A DNA stretch of 64,000 bases from JBBDMC01 sp963775235 (GTDB lineage Bacteria > Pseudomonadota > Alphaproteobacteria > Rhizobiales > Kaistiaceae), in the NCBI GenBank assembly GCA_963775235.1, contig CAVZHY010000001.1:134697-198696 (forward strand), in the 5' to 3' direction. Below, in pieces: positions 46,433 through 55,744 of this stretch. The notes under the pieces are model-generated. The model was not told the origin of the DNA and made no database searches. It saw only the letters and a program-made list of their open reading frames with translations. How positions within the stretch are numbered: the first letter of the stretch is position 1; each line of letters opens with the position of its first letter. The position numbers were made by a program, and so were the translations under genes.

Positions 46433-46524
46433 CGGGTGCGGCCATTTGCGTCAACTGACGCGACCCGACACCGTATTGCCGTCGGTGCCGGGTTCCGCGC
46501 AGAATCGAGCCGCAGAGGGCGATC

Positions 46525-47538
46525 ATGCGGCGTATTCTTCTTCTCGTTGTTGCGGCGGTTGTCGTTGCCGCCGGCGGCATCGTCTACGCACGCTTTGCCG
46601 CCGACATAGCCAGCGCGCGAGCCCGCGTTGCTACCGGCAGCAGGACGGTCAAGACGCGCTTCGGCACCGTGCAGTATGCGGTTGCCGGTCAAGGCGCCCC
46701 TATCCTGATCATTCATGGCACAGGCGGCGGCTTCGATCAGGGGCTCGACATGACCGCTCCCCTGGCCGAGGCGGGATACCGTCTGATCGTGCCGTCGCGC
46801 TTCGGCTACCTCGGCTCATCGTTCCCGGCCGATGCCAGTGTTGCCATGCAGGCCGACGCCTTCGCCGATTTGCTCGACGCCGTCGGTGTCGATCGGGCCT
46901 TCGTCTTCGGCGGTTCAGCCGGAGCGCTTTCGGCGATGCAATTCGCCATCCGCCATCCCCGCCGTTGCCGGGCGCTGGTCCTGCTGGTGCCGGTCGCCTA
47001 CGCGCCCGCCCGGGTTCCCAACGCCAGCGGCGCCGATGACCCGATCCTCGAACTCGCGGTCAAGGCGATGCTCAATTCCAACTTCGTCTTCTGGGGCATG
47101 CTCAGGCTGATGCCCGACGGCATGACGAGGATGCTGCTCGCCACCGACCCGGCAGTGGTGCACGCCGCCGATGCCGGCGAGCAGGCGCGCGTGCGCCGGA
47201 TCCTGTGGCACATCCTGCCGGTCAGCGCGCGCACGCAGGGTCTCACGTTCGACATGCAGACCGCCGGTGCCCCACCACCGTATCCCCTGGAGCAGATCGC
47301 CTGTCCCGTCCTCACGCTCAGCGTCGAGGACGATTTGTTTCAGACGTCGGCATCGGCGAAGTACATTGCCGCCGGGGTCCCCGACGGCAGGGCGGTGCTC
47401 TACCCCACCGGCGGTCATGTCTGGGCCGGCCACGATAACGATGTCTGGCGGGAAATCGTCGCCTTCCTGAGCTCGGTGGCCGACGGCGGGACCGACAGGC
47501 GGGCCGCGCCCGCCACGCTCGGGTCCGTTCCGAACTAG
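46525..47538 (+). CDS. Alpha/beta hydrolase
   Basis: A 337-residue exported or membrane-anchored hydrolase. A hydrophobic N-terminus (ILLLVVAAVVVAAGGIVYA) precedes the α/β fold. The oxyanion-hole motif is HGTGGG, the nucleophile elbow is FGGSAGAL with the Ser, and the catalytic His is in TGGHVWAGH. The substrate is unknown. Confidence 0.85.
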   Translation: MRRILLLVVAAVVVAAGGIVYARFAADIASARARVATGSRTVKTRFGTVQYAVAGQGAPILIIHGTGGGFDQGLDMTAPLAEAGYRLIVPSRFGYLGSSFPADASVAMQADAFADLLDAVGVDRAFVFGGSAGALSAMQFAIRHPRRCRALVLLVPVAYAPARVPNASGADDPILELAVKAMLNSNFVFWGMLRLMPDGMTRMLLATDPAVVHAADAGEQARVRRILWHILPVSARTQGLTFDMQTAGAPPPYPLEQIACPVLTLSVEDDLFQTSASAKYIAAGVPDGRAVLYPTGGHVWAGHDNDVWREIVAFLSSVADGGTDRRAAPATLGSVPN

Positions 47539-48405
47539 CTAGATCGCGACCAGGCGAGCGATCGGGTCGGGTATAGGCTCCGCTGCCGGTCGGGCGAAAT
47601 AGAATCCTGCATGGTACCAGCCCTCGCTCTCATGGCCGGCGGGATCGATCCCGAGCTCGGCAAGATTGGTCAGGACCTCGGCCGCCTCCTCGCGACTGGC
47701 GAACCGGCGCTGGCGGAAGGTTTGGCCGACGAGACGGAAGACCTCGTAGCCGGCGCACTTGAGGACTTCGGCGATCGCATCGACCGGAAACATGCGAAGC
47801 GCGAACAAGGCAAACCAGGGCCTCGAGGCAGCCTGGTCGAAAATGTGGGCGAACGTCCGGGCGCCGACGTATCCGATGGCGCCGGTGGAAATCACCAGAT
47901 CGACATCGCTGATCAACCCGGCTTCCGGCTCGGACGGGGCCTGCGCCTCGAGGTCGGCGACGATGGCGGCGTCCATGACCCCAGCGGCGCATGCATAGGC
48001 GACGGCGTTCTCGGCCGCGTCGAGGCCGACGACCCTGAGATCGGCGTCGCCGACCCGCGTCGTGAAGAATGTCCGATCGCGCGCCAGAAGCTCCCGCCGC
48101 GAGAGCGCCGCGGTCGACCGTGTGCCGTAGTAATTGAAAAGGTCCGACAGGTCGCAGCCGTGCTTCAGAATTGCGGCGTTGACCCCGTAGGAGCAGCCGA
48201 CGTCGAGGGCGGTCAGTTGCCGGCGAGCGCGGGCGGCCCGCTGGGCGGCGATGACAGCGCGGAAAATCGGTTCGGCGGCCGCCGGAATGCGATAATCGAG
48301 ATTGGCGAGGGTTTGGTAGTAGCCGCGCGGATCGGGCCGATCATAGATACCGCTGAGGTCGATCTTGCCGGTGTTGTCGAGGTCGAAATCGGTCTGCGCT
48401 GACAT
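47539..48405 (-). CDS. Class I SAM-dependent methyltransferase
   Basis: A 288-residue methyltransferase-type protein. The SAM-binding glycine motif reads TALDVGCSYGVNAAIL, followed by the acidic residue in VVGLDAAENAVAYA. The substrate is unknown. The gene ends back-to-back with the hydrolase gene and starts at ATG 48405. Confidence 0.82.
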   Translation of the reverse strand: MSAQTDFDLDNTGKIDLSGIYDRPDPRGYYQTLANLDYRIPAAAEPIFRAVIAAQRAARARRQLTALDVGCSYGVNAAILKHGCDLSDLFNYYGTRSTAALSRRELLARDRTFFTTRVGDADLRVVGLDAAENAVAYACAAGVMDAAIVADLEAQAPSEPEAGLISDVDLVISTGAIGYVGARTFAHIFDQAASRPWFALFALRMFPVDAIAEVLKCAGYEVFRLVGQTFRQRRFASREEAAEVLTNLAELGIDPAGHESEGWYHAGFYFARPAAEPIPDPIARLVAI

Positions 48406-48611
48406 TCCATACTCCCCAATGTGAATGAATTTTGCGCGGCCGGAGAACCGCGCGCGAGCCTCCCGAAGGTGGGTGATGGCCCCAGTCTAGACCGGGCCAC
48501 GCCGAGCGCCAAATCCGGTTGCGATCGGCCGCGGTTTCGGCAGAAGTGCGGGCAACGTCGATGCTGGACGATGCCCGGCAAAATGGGCGCGCAGCACCAG
48601 GAGAACGAAGA

Positions 48612-48980
48612 GTGGCCGAATCAACCGTCCCGTGGCCGATCGAGATCAGGCTCAACAAGGCCCGCAGTACCTTGTCCGTCAGCTTCGACGACGGGGCGAT
48701 TTACGACCTGCCGGCAGAGCTGTTGCGGGTCTTGAGCCCGTCGGCCGAGGTTCAGGGCCACAGCCCCGAGCAGCGCAAGACCGTTCCCGGCAAGAAGGAC
48801 GTGACCATCACCGCCGTTGCTCCGGTCGGTAACTACGCCGTCCGCCTGACCTTCGACGACGGTCACGACACCGGCCTTTTCACCTGGGTCTATCTGCACA
48901 AGCTCGGTGAGGAACGCGAACGTCTGTGGCTGGCGTACCTGGACGAATTGAAGGCAAAAGGACTTACCCGCGAAGCCTGA
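48612..48980 (+). CDS. DUF971 (gamma-butyrobetaine hydroxylase-like N-terminal domain) protein
   Basis: A 122-residue protein matching DUF971: IEIRLNKARSTLSVSFDDG, YDLPAELLRVLSPSAEVQGH and YAVRLTFDDGHDTGLFTW. It starts at GTG 48612, with GGAG about 9 bases upstream; the frame is open further upstream but without family sequence. Small DUF971 proteins are linked to Fe-S metabolism in some genomes; nothing in this sequence fixes the role. Confidence 0.85.
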   Translation: MAESTVPWPIEIRLNKARSTLSVSFDDGAIYDLPAELLRVLSPSAEVQGHSPEQRKTVPGKKDVTITAVAPVGNYAVRLTFDDGHDTGLFTWVYLHKLGEERERLWLAYLDELKAKGLTREA

Positions 48981-49032
48981 AGTGACGCCTTAGCCTTTGC
49001 GCGGTATTGCCGGCGGTCGCGTGACAGCCGCG

Positions 49033-50085
49033 TCAGTCGATGCGGACACCGCCGGACCCGCGATCGCCGGAGGCCAGGCAGAGGTCGAGGACCCGCTGGA
49101 TTTTCGTCGCGCGCCGGAAATCAGGTTCGCTGTTGCGGCCGGTGCGCAGAGCTTCGGCGAACCGGTGGTACATTGACGGGGTCGGCGGCAAGGCGACCTC
49201 CCGCCATACAAGGGTGTCGATGTCGGGCCCGACGCAGCGACCGAGCCACGATTTCTTGCCATCGGTGACCATTTGCAGTCCGCCGCGGCTGCCGAAGATG
49301 TCGAGGCGCAGCGTGTTGGCGTAGCCGGTCCCCCAGCGGGTGGCGTGGATGACGCCGAGAGCCCCGTTGGCGAGTTCCACCGACATGGCGAAGGAATCGT
49401 TGGCGTCGAGCACGTAGTCGCCGATGCGGCCGCCGTCTGCCTTGTGGAAGGTCTTGGCGCGACTCTCCATCCAAACGATGTCGTTGGCTGCCGCATAGGT
49501 GGCGAAGTCGACGATATGAATGCCGATGTCGCCGATCACCCCATGGCTGCCGTGGCCGGATGAAAGCCGCCACAACCATCGATCTTCGGTCTGCCAGTCG
49601 CCCCAGTGTCGTCCGACCAGCCAGCTTTGCAGGTAAGAGGCCTCGAAGTGCCTGATTTCGCCGATCTCGCCGGAAAGCACGATGTCGCGCGCCCGGTCGA
49701 GCGCCGGCGAAGCGCGGTACGAGAGATTGACCATGTTGATGACGCCGCGACGCTCGGCCGCCTCGGTCATCTCGAGCGCCAGCGGGTAGGTCGTCGCCAG
49801 CGGCTTTTCGCAGAACACGTGTTTGCCGGCGGCGATCAGCCGCATAGTGGTCGGGTGATGCACCACGTCCGGCGTGACGTTGGTCGCCGCATCGAAACCG
49901 TTCCAGGCGAGCGCGTCGTCAAGACTGAGGAACTGGCGGGGGATGGCGTGTTCGCGGGCGAACTCCGTCAGCCGGTCCTCCATGGGATCGACCGCCGCCA
50001 CCACCTCGATGTCCTCGATGCTCCGGAACGCGCGGGCGTGTGCGCGCGCCATATGCCCGGTTCCGAGAATGAGAAGCCCCATCAT
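49033..50085 (-). CDS. Gfo/Idh/MocA-family oxidoreductase
   Basis: A 350-residue NAD(P)-dependent sugar-type dehydrogenase. The Rossmann motif is LLILGTGHMARAHARAF. The EKP motif (HVFCEKPLATTYPLA) carries the catalytic Lys, and GDIGIHIVD contains the conserved His. It ends 7 bases after the ThuA-like gene, so they are co-transcribed. The pair resembles thuA/thuB sugar modules in rhizobia; the substrate is not known. Confidence 0.9.
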   Translation of the reverse strand: MMGLLILGTGHMARAHARAFRSIEDIEVVAAVDPMEDRLTEFAREHAIPRQFLSLDDALAWNGFDAATNVTPDVVHHPTTMRLIAAGKHVFCEKPLATTYPLALEMTEAAERRGVINMVNLSYRASPALDRARDIVLSGEIGEIRHFEASYLQSWLVGRHWGDWQTEDRWLWRLSSGHGSHGVIGDIGIHIVDFATYAAANDIVWMESRAKTFHKADGGRIGDYVLDANDSFAMSVELANGALGVIHATRWGTGYANTLRLDIFGSRGGLQMVTDGKKSWLGRCVGPDIDTLVWREVALPPTPSMYHRFAEALRTGRNSEPDFRRATKIQRVLDLCLASGDRGSGGVRID

Positions 50086-50091
50086 GGCGGG

Positions 50092-50877
50092 CTACCGGTA
50101 CCCGGCCTCGCCAGGCTGATGGAGGTGCGGGCCCTTCTGCTCGATCGGCTCGGGGGCCTTGTCGACGGGAACGTTGGGAGCATTGCTGATGTCCGTCCAG
50201 GCCGGTGCCGGGTTGGCCGCCCATTTGACGGCATTGCGCAGCACCCGCTGGACATTGGCGTTGTGGTAGATCGGGTAGACCTCGTGCCCGGGCGAAAAGT
50301 AGAAGATGCGTCCGCCGCCGCGCTGGTAGGTGACGCCAGAGCGGAATACCTCGCCGCCGTCGTACCAGCTGATGAACACCGTCTCCATGGGCTCCGGTAT
50401 GGCGAACGGCTCGCCGTACATCTCCGTCTGGTCGACCACGAACGACGTTCCGAGCCCTTGGGCGATCGGGTGGCTGCGGTTGATGACCCACACCCGCTCC
50501 TTCTCGCCGGCCTCGCGCCAGGTGAGCGAGCAGGGCGTGCCCATGAGCCGCCTGAATACCTTCGAGAAGTGTCCCGAATGGAGAACGATCAGCCCCATCC
50601 CCTGCCAGACGCGCTCGACGACCCGCTCGACAACCGCGTCGGAGACGGCGCGGTGGGCCTTGTGTCCCCACCAGGTGAGAACGTCCGTCTCGGCAAGCCG
50701 CGCCGCGTCGAGCCCGTGTTCGGGCTGGTCGAGGGTGGCCGTGGTGGCGGTGATTTCAGCGTCGGCGTTGAGAGCCTCGGCAATGCAGCCGTGCATGCCT
50801 TCAGGGTAGATGGACTGCACGACCCTGTTCTCGCGGTCGTGCACGTTCTCGCCCCAGACGACGGTGCGAATGGCCAT
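50092..50877 (-). CDS. ThuA-domain protein
   Basis: A 261-residue ThuA-fold (class I amidotransferase-like) protein. Visible segments are WWGHKAHRAVSDAVVERVV, VLHSGHFSKVFRRLMGTPC, RGGGRIFYFSPGHEVYPIY and the C-terminal RNAVKWAANP. ThuA proteins act with MocA-type dehydrogenases in disaccharide use. ATG 50877 starts MAIRTVVWGENVHDR. No transporter is next to this pair; the nearest is 5 kb away. Confidence 0.88.
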   Translation of the reverse strand: MAIRTVVWGENVHDRENRVVQSIYPEGMHGCIAEALNADAEITATTATLDQPEHGLDAARLAETDVLTWWGHKAHRAVSDAVVERVVERVWQGMGLIVLHSGHFSKVFRRLMGTPCSLTWREAGEKERVWVINRSHPIAQGLGTSFVVDQTEMYGEPFAIPEPMETVFISWYDGGEVFRSGVTYQRGGGRIFYFSPGHEVYPIYHNANVQRVLRNAVKWAANPAPAWTDISNAPNVPVDKAPEPIEQKGPHLHQPGEAGYR

Positions 50878-51145
50878 ATGGAACCCCAGCCGACCGATCT
50901 TGCACACGAGCCGGACGTGCAAGGTTTGGACCGCGCCCGGCAAGCCAATGCCGGCCCGGGACAATTCGGCGCGGACCTATACAAAAGTCGCGCGCCACAT
51001 GCACGGATTTTGTCGCGCTCGCCGAATCATAAAAAACGTGGCAAACGGCCGCGCTCAGTGCGTTCTGGCGGGAGTGACCGCGGTCACTGCAACCACTCGT
51101 TAATCGATTAAGTCTATTTCGACGCGCGTCACGGGGAACGGGATC

Positions 51146-51241
51146 ATGCTGAGTTTGTCGCTTCGCGTACTCGTATTTTTTGCTTTATGCGCCGCGTCCA
51201 CCGTCATCATGGCGCTGCCCTACCTGACCATCCAGCAATAA
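51146..51241 (+). CDS. Candidate 31-residue single-TM peptide
   Basis: An open frame of 31 codons from ATG 51146, preceded by GGGGAACGGG. The product is a short helix (LRVLVFFALCAASTVIMAL) with a small polar tail, TIQQ. It could be a small membrane protein or chance. It lies in a 0.5-kb stretch (50880-51390) with no other gene. Confidence 0.35.
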   Translation: MLSLSLRVLVFFALCAASTVIMALPYLTIQQ

Positions 51242-51391
51242 GCGACCGGTTCGCGGTCAACACCGACGCCAGCCACAGCGCGGACCGGTTTCATCGGGCC
51301 GTAGTCCGAGCGCTCTTCACGTTGCATGTGAGTATGGAGCTGGGCTGGAAGACGAAGGCTGGCTTCGTCAGGCCGCCGCCGGCGAAAAAAA

Positions 51392-51625
51392 TCAGGCCCG
51401 CGTTGTTTCTTCGCCCTGGCTGTTCCGCAGCACGCCAAATTCGTTTGATTTGGAAGCGTCTTCTGCGAGCGTGAAGCCTTCCGCCAGGAGCCCGCGCCGC
51501 AGCAGTTCCCGAACGGCCGCCGCCCGGCTGGGCATGCGACGCTGAAACCGCCAATCGTCGATTGCACGGCGTTCCGTGGGGCTCAACATGATTTGAAGCC
51601 GCTGGTCGCGTGACCTGTTCACCAT
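51392..51625 (-). CDS. Small ribbon-helix-helix-type protein
   Basis: A 77-residue basic protein. The core (QRLQIMLSPTERRAIDDWRF, MPSRAAAVRELLRRGLLAEG) has the β-strand plus two-helix pattern of a ribbon-helix-helix DNA-binding fold. The acidic tail ends GEETTRA. ATG 51625 starts MVNRSRDQRLQ. Similar small proteins are common in alphaproteobacteria; no partner toxin is adjacent. Confidence 0.75.
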   Translation of the reverse strand: MVNRSRDQRLQIMLSPTERRAIDDWRFQRRMPSRAAAVRELLRRGLLAEGFTLAEDASKSNEFGVLRNSQGEETTRA

Positions 51626-51873
51626 CGTGCCTCCATTGTCACAAGAATCACACGTTGCCCTGCTGCCGCTACTTACTAACAAACGGGCTCATTAGCAAGA
51701 TGGGATATTGACGCCGGCTCGGCAAGAGGTCGCTACGGGGTCATTGCCCCCGTGTACCTGTCCTGAGTTGGCGGGGCTCTACGTGGTGCTCAAGCGGTCG
51801 TACAATATGACGAGGGACGACGACTCGGGGTTCGACGGTCCACCGGACAACGCGTGAGTGGTTGCCTAGACAG

Positions 51874-52092
51874 ATGGCCGTGTCGCGAGAAAGCAATTAC
51901 CGGCGCCTGCAGCGGTCGATCTACTTGAGGACCGCGAGGGCTTTGAAACAGGACCAGGTCGTCGATGTAAACGACCTCGCTATCCGCCTTTCCTCGGCGC
52001 ACCCACAAAGTGGGATGACGATCGAGGAAATTTGCGCGGAGATACAGGCGCAGATCGACGGCATCGCGCGCGGCGCTAACGGAAGCCGGTGA
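51874..52092 (+). CDS. Small hypothetical protein
   Basis: A 72-residue protein starting MAVSRESNYRRLQRSIYLRT at ATG 51874 (12 bases inside a longer open frame). It has two charged helices and ends GIARGANGSR. No family is recognised. Codon use is ordinary for the region. The 51626-51873 stretch before it holds nothing I can name. Confidence 0.45.
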   Translation: MAVSRESNYRRLQRSIYLRTARALKQDQVVDVNDLAIRLSSAHPQSGMTIEEICAEIQAQIDGIARGANGSR

Positions 52093-52169
52093 CGCGATAA
52101 GGAAGCCGGGAGCGCGCGAATGGCGCGGCTGGTGGCAAACGCTCGTCCGGAGTGACCTGATCGCCCCTG

Positions 52170-53813
52170 CTACGACGCCAGCCTCGTGGACTTCAGCGTG
52201 CCGATCCGCTCAAGCAGCGGATGCGCCGTTGCGGCGAGGTGCGCATCAATACGTTTCAGATCCCGTACGACATCCAGATGCAGGCCGCCGGTTTCAATCG
52301 CGGCGGTCTGTCCGTCGCGAATCCGCGCAAAGTGGTTTTCCGTCAACTCGCGCTCGAGGTCGCGGAACTGCTCCTTTTCAGCGACCAGCTTTCGGGCCGC
52401 CGCCACATCGCCGGACATGAACACGGCCACCGACAGCCTCAAGTGATCAAGCAGGCGAGCAAACATCACGTCGATCTCGCGAAGGCCTTCCGGAGAAAGG
52501 CTGAGCTTCAGCCGGATGCATTTCGCGATCAGCTCGGTCAGGTTACGGTCGATGATGTCGCCAATGTGCTCAACGTTTATGGCGAATGCCTGGATTTCAG
52601 AAAGCCGCAAGGATTCCTCGTGACTGAGACCGTCCATGGGGATTGACGCGAGGTAGTCCTGGAGGGCCTTGTGAAGGCTGTCGACCAGATCGTCCTTTCG
52701 ACTGGTAACGGCGATGCGTTTGCGATCGTCGTTGTGCAGCGCGGTTTGGGCGCCGCTCAGCATCTCCTCAATGATGTCCGCCATGCGCAGGGCCTCGCGG
52801 GCCGAATTGGCCAACGCCACCGCCGGGATAGCAAGCGCAGCCCGGTCAAGGTACCGCGGCGTGCCGAGGTCGGCCGGCTGCTCGCTCTCGGGGAGGGCAC
52901 GCTGAAGCAGACGCGCCAATTGCGGCAGGAGGCCGATGAAAAGGAGGGCGACCAACACGTTGAAGGCGGTGTGAAAGTCAGCCGCAACGCGGCCAGGATT
53001 GGGTTCAAGGCGCGCCACCACCCCCGCGATCGGCCCGAGAAACGGGAACACCACCGCGGCCGTCGCCCCTCGCATGAACAGATTGCCGACTGGAGCACGA
53101 AGCTTCACGGGATCGCCGTCAGTGCCCTCGAATATGGGGTTGAGGGATGTGCCGATATTGGCGCCGAGCACCATTGCCAGGCTTGCCTCCGGACCCGTGA
53201 TGCCGGTGGTCGCCAGGGTGACGATCGTGAGCATGACTGCCACGCTCGAGTGGGCAGCCCAGGCCAGGAGCGCGGCGAAGGCGAAATTGAGTAGAGGATC
53301 GGCAGTGATCGCCGTCAGAAATTCGCGCGCCGCCGCCGATTGCTCCGCGGGATGGATCACGTCCGTGATCAGGTGGAGCGACAGCAGCATCAGCCCGAGC
53401 CCGATCGAGACGCGACCGAGATCGTGAATGCGCGTTGTCCCGTGACGGAAAGCCACCAGTCCTGCGACAATCAAGACGGGGGACACCAGCGTGATGTCGA
53501 ACGACAGCACCTGCACGATCAGCGTGCTGCCAACGTTGGCGCCGAGCATCACCGATAGCGCGACTACTAGATCGATGATTCCGACCGCGGCCAGCGACGA
53601 CGTCATCAGAGCCGTAGCGGTGCTTGATTGGAGGGCCGCCGTGACGCCGAGCCCTGCCAGGAAGGCTTGTGGCCGACCCGACAGGCCCTGCGAAAGGACG
53701 CGTCGCAAGTCGGCGCCAAATGCGCGCATGATACCCGTCTGGACCATGTGGATGCCCCACAGGAGCAGCGCGATCTGGCCGACGAGATTGATGATCACGG
53801 CGGTGGGCGACAT
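52170..53813 (-). CDS. Na/Pi cotransporter family protein with PhoU-like domain
   Basis: A 547-residue protein. The N-terminal ~330 residues are a sodium/phosphate cotransporter fold with two QSSTAT-type repeats (LQSSTATALMTSSLAAVG and a second near HSSVAVMLTIVTLATTG). The rest is a PhoU-type helical domain (FAINVEHIGDIIDRNLTEL). It is likely an inner-membrane phosphate exporter or importer. ATG 53813 starts MSPTAVIINLVGQIALLLWG. Confidence 0.9.
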   Translation of the reverse strand: MSPTAVIINLVGQIALLLWGIHMVQTGIMRAFGADLRRVLSQGLSGRPQAFLAGLGVTAALQSSTATALMTSSLAAVGIIDLVVALSVMLGANVGSTLIVQVLSFDITLVSPVLIVAGLVAFRHGTTRIHDLGRVSIGLGLMLLSLHLITDVIHPAEQSAAAREFLTAITADPLLNFAFAALLAWAAHSSVAVMLTIVTLATTGITGPEASLAMVLGANIGTSLNPIFEGTDGDPVKLRAPVGNLFMRGATAAVVFPFLGPIAGVVARLEPNPGRVAADFHTAFNVLVALLFIGLLPQLARLLQRALPESEQPADLGTPRYLDRAALAIPAVALANSAREALRMADIIEEMLSGAQTALHNDDRKRIAVTSRKDDLVDSLHKALQDYLASIPMDGLSHEESLRLSEIQAFAINVEHIGDIIDRNLTELIAKCIRLKLSLSPEGLREIDVMFARLLDHLRLSVAVFMSGDVAAARKLVAEKEQFRDLERELTENHFARIRDGQTAAIETGGLHLDVVRDLKRIDAHLAATAHPLLERIGTLKSTRLAS

Positions 53814-53987
53814 GACACTCCTCTACGGCATGGCCGAAGCGCGGTGTCGCCGGGCAGGCTCAGCGCACATCGGCCAGCCGTCATCAGGTCATCACAAAAT
53901 AGTGCAACGACCGGAAAATCATAGATACTTAGCCGGTTCATGATTTATGCGGCCAATCTCCGGTTGCTTGGAGTCGCGGCGAGACGG

Positions 53988-54872
53988 TTAGCAGACCTCA
54001 GCGAGACCGGTCGGATCGTTGGTGGTGATCTGATCGACCCCGGCCGTCACGATTTTCGCGAGAACTTCGCGGATGCCGGGCGTCGTCGGGTCGAGCGTCC
54101 AGGCGTCGACCGTTGCCCCGTTAGATTTGAGCAGGGGGATGGGGTTCAGCCCCGCGGCAAGCGCGCCGAGGATAAGCCGATAGTGGATGTAGAAAGCCGC
54201 CGCATGGGGCGCTGCGGCAAGAACCTCCCGGAAAAAGTCGGCAAAACTGAGCTTGTCTTCGAAGCTGCGCCTTTCGGCGAGGTCGAGCGGATCGAAACCA
54301 AGGCGCAGTGAGGGCACCGCCCTGCCGAGAATTCGTACCGCTTCCCAATCGGTTCCACTGAGCAGGCAGTGCGGCGCGACGGGCGCGATGTCGGATACGA
54401 AGGATTCGACGACTTCGCGCGAAAGTCGCTCGCGTTGTTCCTTCAGGTCCAGCTGCACGCAGCCTTCCTTGACATTCGTCACCGAGATTTCGCGTGCGAC
54501 CGCCGTCAGCAGCAGCGGCGCCTGACTGCTTCCCCTGACCTTGAGTTTCGCGAGCGCTGCTGCGTCGAGGGCGCTGACCGGTCCCCGGCCATCGGTTTCC
54601 TCATCCAGCTTATCGTCGTGCAGGCAAACCCACGCGCCGTCACCCAGGGCTCGCACGTCGACTTCGAGGCTCGCGCCGGCAGCAAGTCCCGCACGGAGGT
54701 TTGCCACGCTCCACGGCGGATCGCCCGCCACGCGGCGCAGTTTGTGCCACTTCAAGGCGACCCGATGCCCGTCGCCGGGGATCGAGATCGCGACGGGCCC
54801 TCGGCTCGCAGATCCGCTTCTACGCGGCGGTGCGGCGCTGTCTTGCGTTCGATTGTTCGATGGGATTGTCAT
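53988..54872 (-). CDS. Divergent glycerophosphodiester phosphodiesterase-like protein
   Basis: A 294-residue protein with the GDPD fold but altered catalytic residues. The usual HRG is replaced by WHKLRR and the PENT loop by WSVAN. Glu and Asp of LEVDVRALGDG and the LHDDKLDEETDG segment remain. The C-terminus has VDAWTLDPTTPGIREVLA and TTNDP, typical of GDPDs. The start at ATG 54872 overlaps the upstream GDPD gene by 53 bases, so the pair is coupled. It may be an accessory or altered-specificity enzyme. Confidence 0.75.
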   Translation of the reverse strand: MTIPSNNRTQDSAAPPRRSGSASRGPVAISIPGDGHRVALKWHKLRRVAGDPPWSVANLRAGLAAGASLEVDVRALGDGAWVCLHDDKLDEETDGRGPVSALDAAALAKLKVRGSSQAPLLLTAVAREISVTNVKEGCVQLDLKEQRERLSREVVESFVSDIAPVAPHCLLSGTDWEAVRILGRAVPSLRLGFDPLDLAERRSFEDKLSFADFFREVLAAAPHAAAFYIHYRLILGALAAGLNPIPLLKSNGATVDAWTLDPTTPGIREVLAKIVTAGVDQITTNDPTGLAEVC

Positions 54873-55677
54873 CGACCAGTTTGCGTAAAAAACCGACGTC
54901 GTCTCCGGACAGCGAATCGATCAGCCCCGCCGACAGCCATCCACCGATGCGCTTTCTGGGGTCGCGGCCGCCGGCCCAGTAGGGGGCGAGGTGTTCGGGC
55001 CGGGGTGTGTGGACGCGATTGGAGAGCCCTGCCTCGTGCAACGCCTTGGCGTCCTCGGCGGCAAACATTTCGAGCTCGATGGATACGGAGTCGGCTCCGC
55101 AGGCGCGAAGGACGCCGAGAAGGTCGGCGTGACGGGCGTGAACGATCGCCTCGGTTCGCACGCCTGGCTCTTTCTCCTTTATCTGCTTGAGGTCGACGTG
55201 GTTGAACGACAGAACGATCACGTTGCCAAATCCGTTGGTGTCCCCCAGAACTTTCAGCACCCGGTCGGACAGGACCTCGGGCCTTTCCCGTTCCTTCATT
55301 TCCACGACAAGGCCCATTCGGGCATCGATGGCCCAGCGCACGACTTCGGCGAAAGTCGGCATCGTCACCCGCTCAAACTGACCACGATGGCGCGCGGCGG
55401 CATCGAGAGCGCGTAAGTCGACGAGGTCATGGTCGGCGACGAACCCGTGACCGTTGGTTGTTCGCTCAAGCAGGTCATCGTGGATCACCACCGCCTCGCC
55501 GTCCTTCGACAAAACAAGGTCAATCTCGCATGTCGTTGCGCCGGCTGCCTTGGCCTGCTCAAACGCAAGCATCGTATTCTCCGGATAGTGCGCGCTGTAA
55601 CCGCGATGTGCGCACACGTGTGCGAAGCCGTTGTCGGCGGCGAGGAAGGAAATCTGCATTTCTATGCCTTTCGTCAT
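54820..55677 (-). CDS. Glycerophosphodiester phosphodiesterase
   Basis: A 285-residue enzyme that cleaves glycerophosphodiesters to sn-glycerol-3-phosphate and an alcohol. Motifs are AHRGYSAHYPENTMLAFEQA, CEIDLVLSKDGEAVVIHDD and ERTTNGHGF, all complete. No signal peptide is present, so it works in the cytoplasm. It is 67 bases downstream of the transporter ATPase gene in the same direction, which suggests use of imported phosphodiesters. Start ATG 55677. Confidence 0.9.
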   Translation of the reverse strand: MTKGIEMQISFLAADNGFAHVCAHRGYSAHYPENTMLAFEQAKAAGATTCEIDLVLSKDGEAVVIHDDLLERTTNGHGFVADHDLVDLRALDAAARHRGQFERVTMPTFAEVVRWAIDARMGLVVEMKERERPEVLSDRVLKVLGDTNGFGNVIVLSFNHVDLKQIKEKEPGVRTEAIVHARHADLLGVLRACGADSVSIELEMFAAEDAKALHEAGLSNRVHTPRPEHLAPYWAGGRDPRKRIGGWLSAGLIDSLSGDDVGFLRKLVDDNPIEQSNARQRRTAA

Positions 55678-55744
55678 GGCCGGCTCGCGAACCCGGCGCT
55701 TTCGCGCCGGCTGCGCAGACGGCCGGTCTTGTTGAAACCCGGTT

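Noticed and set aside
53870..53900. PHO box upstream of the Na/Pi cotransporter
   Set aside because: GTCAT occurs twice but 8 bases apart, not the 11-base spacing of PhoB sites.
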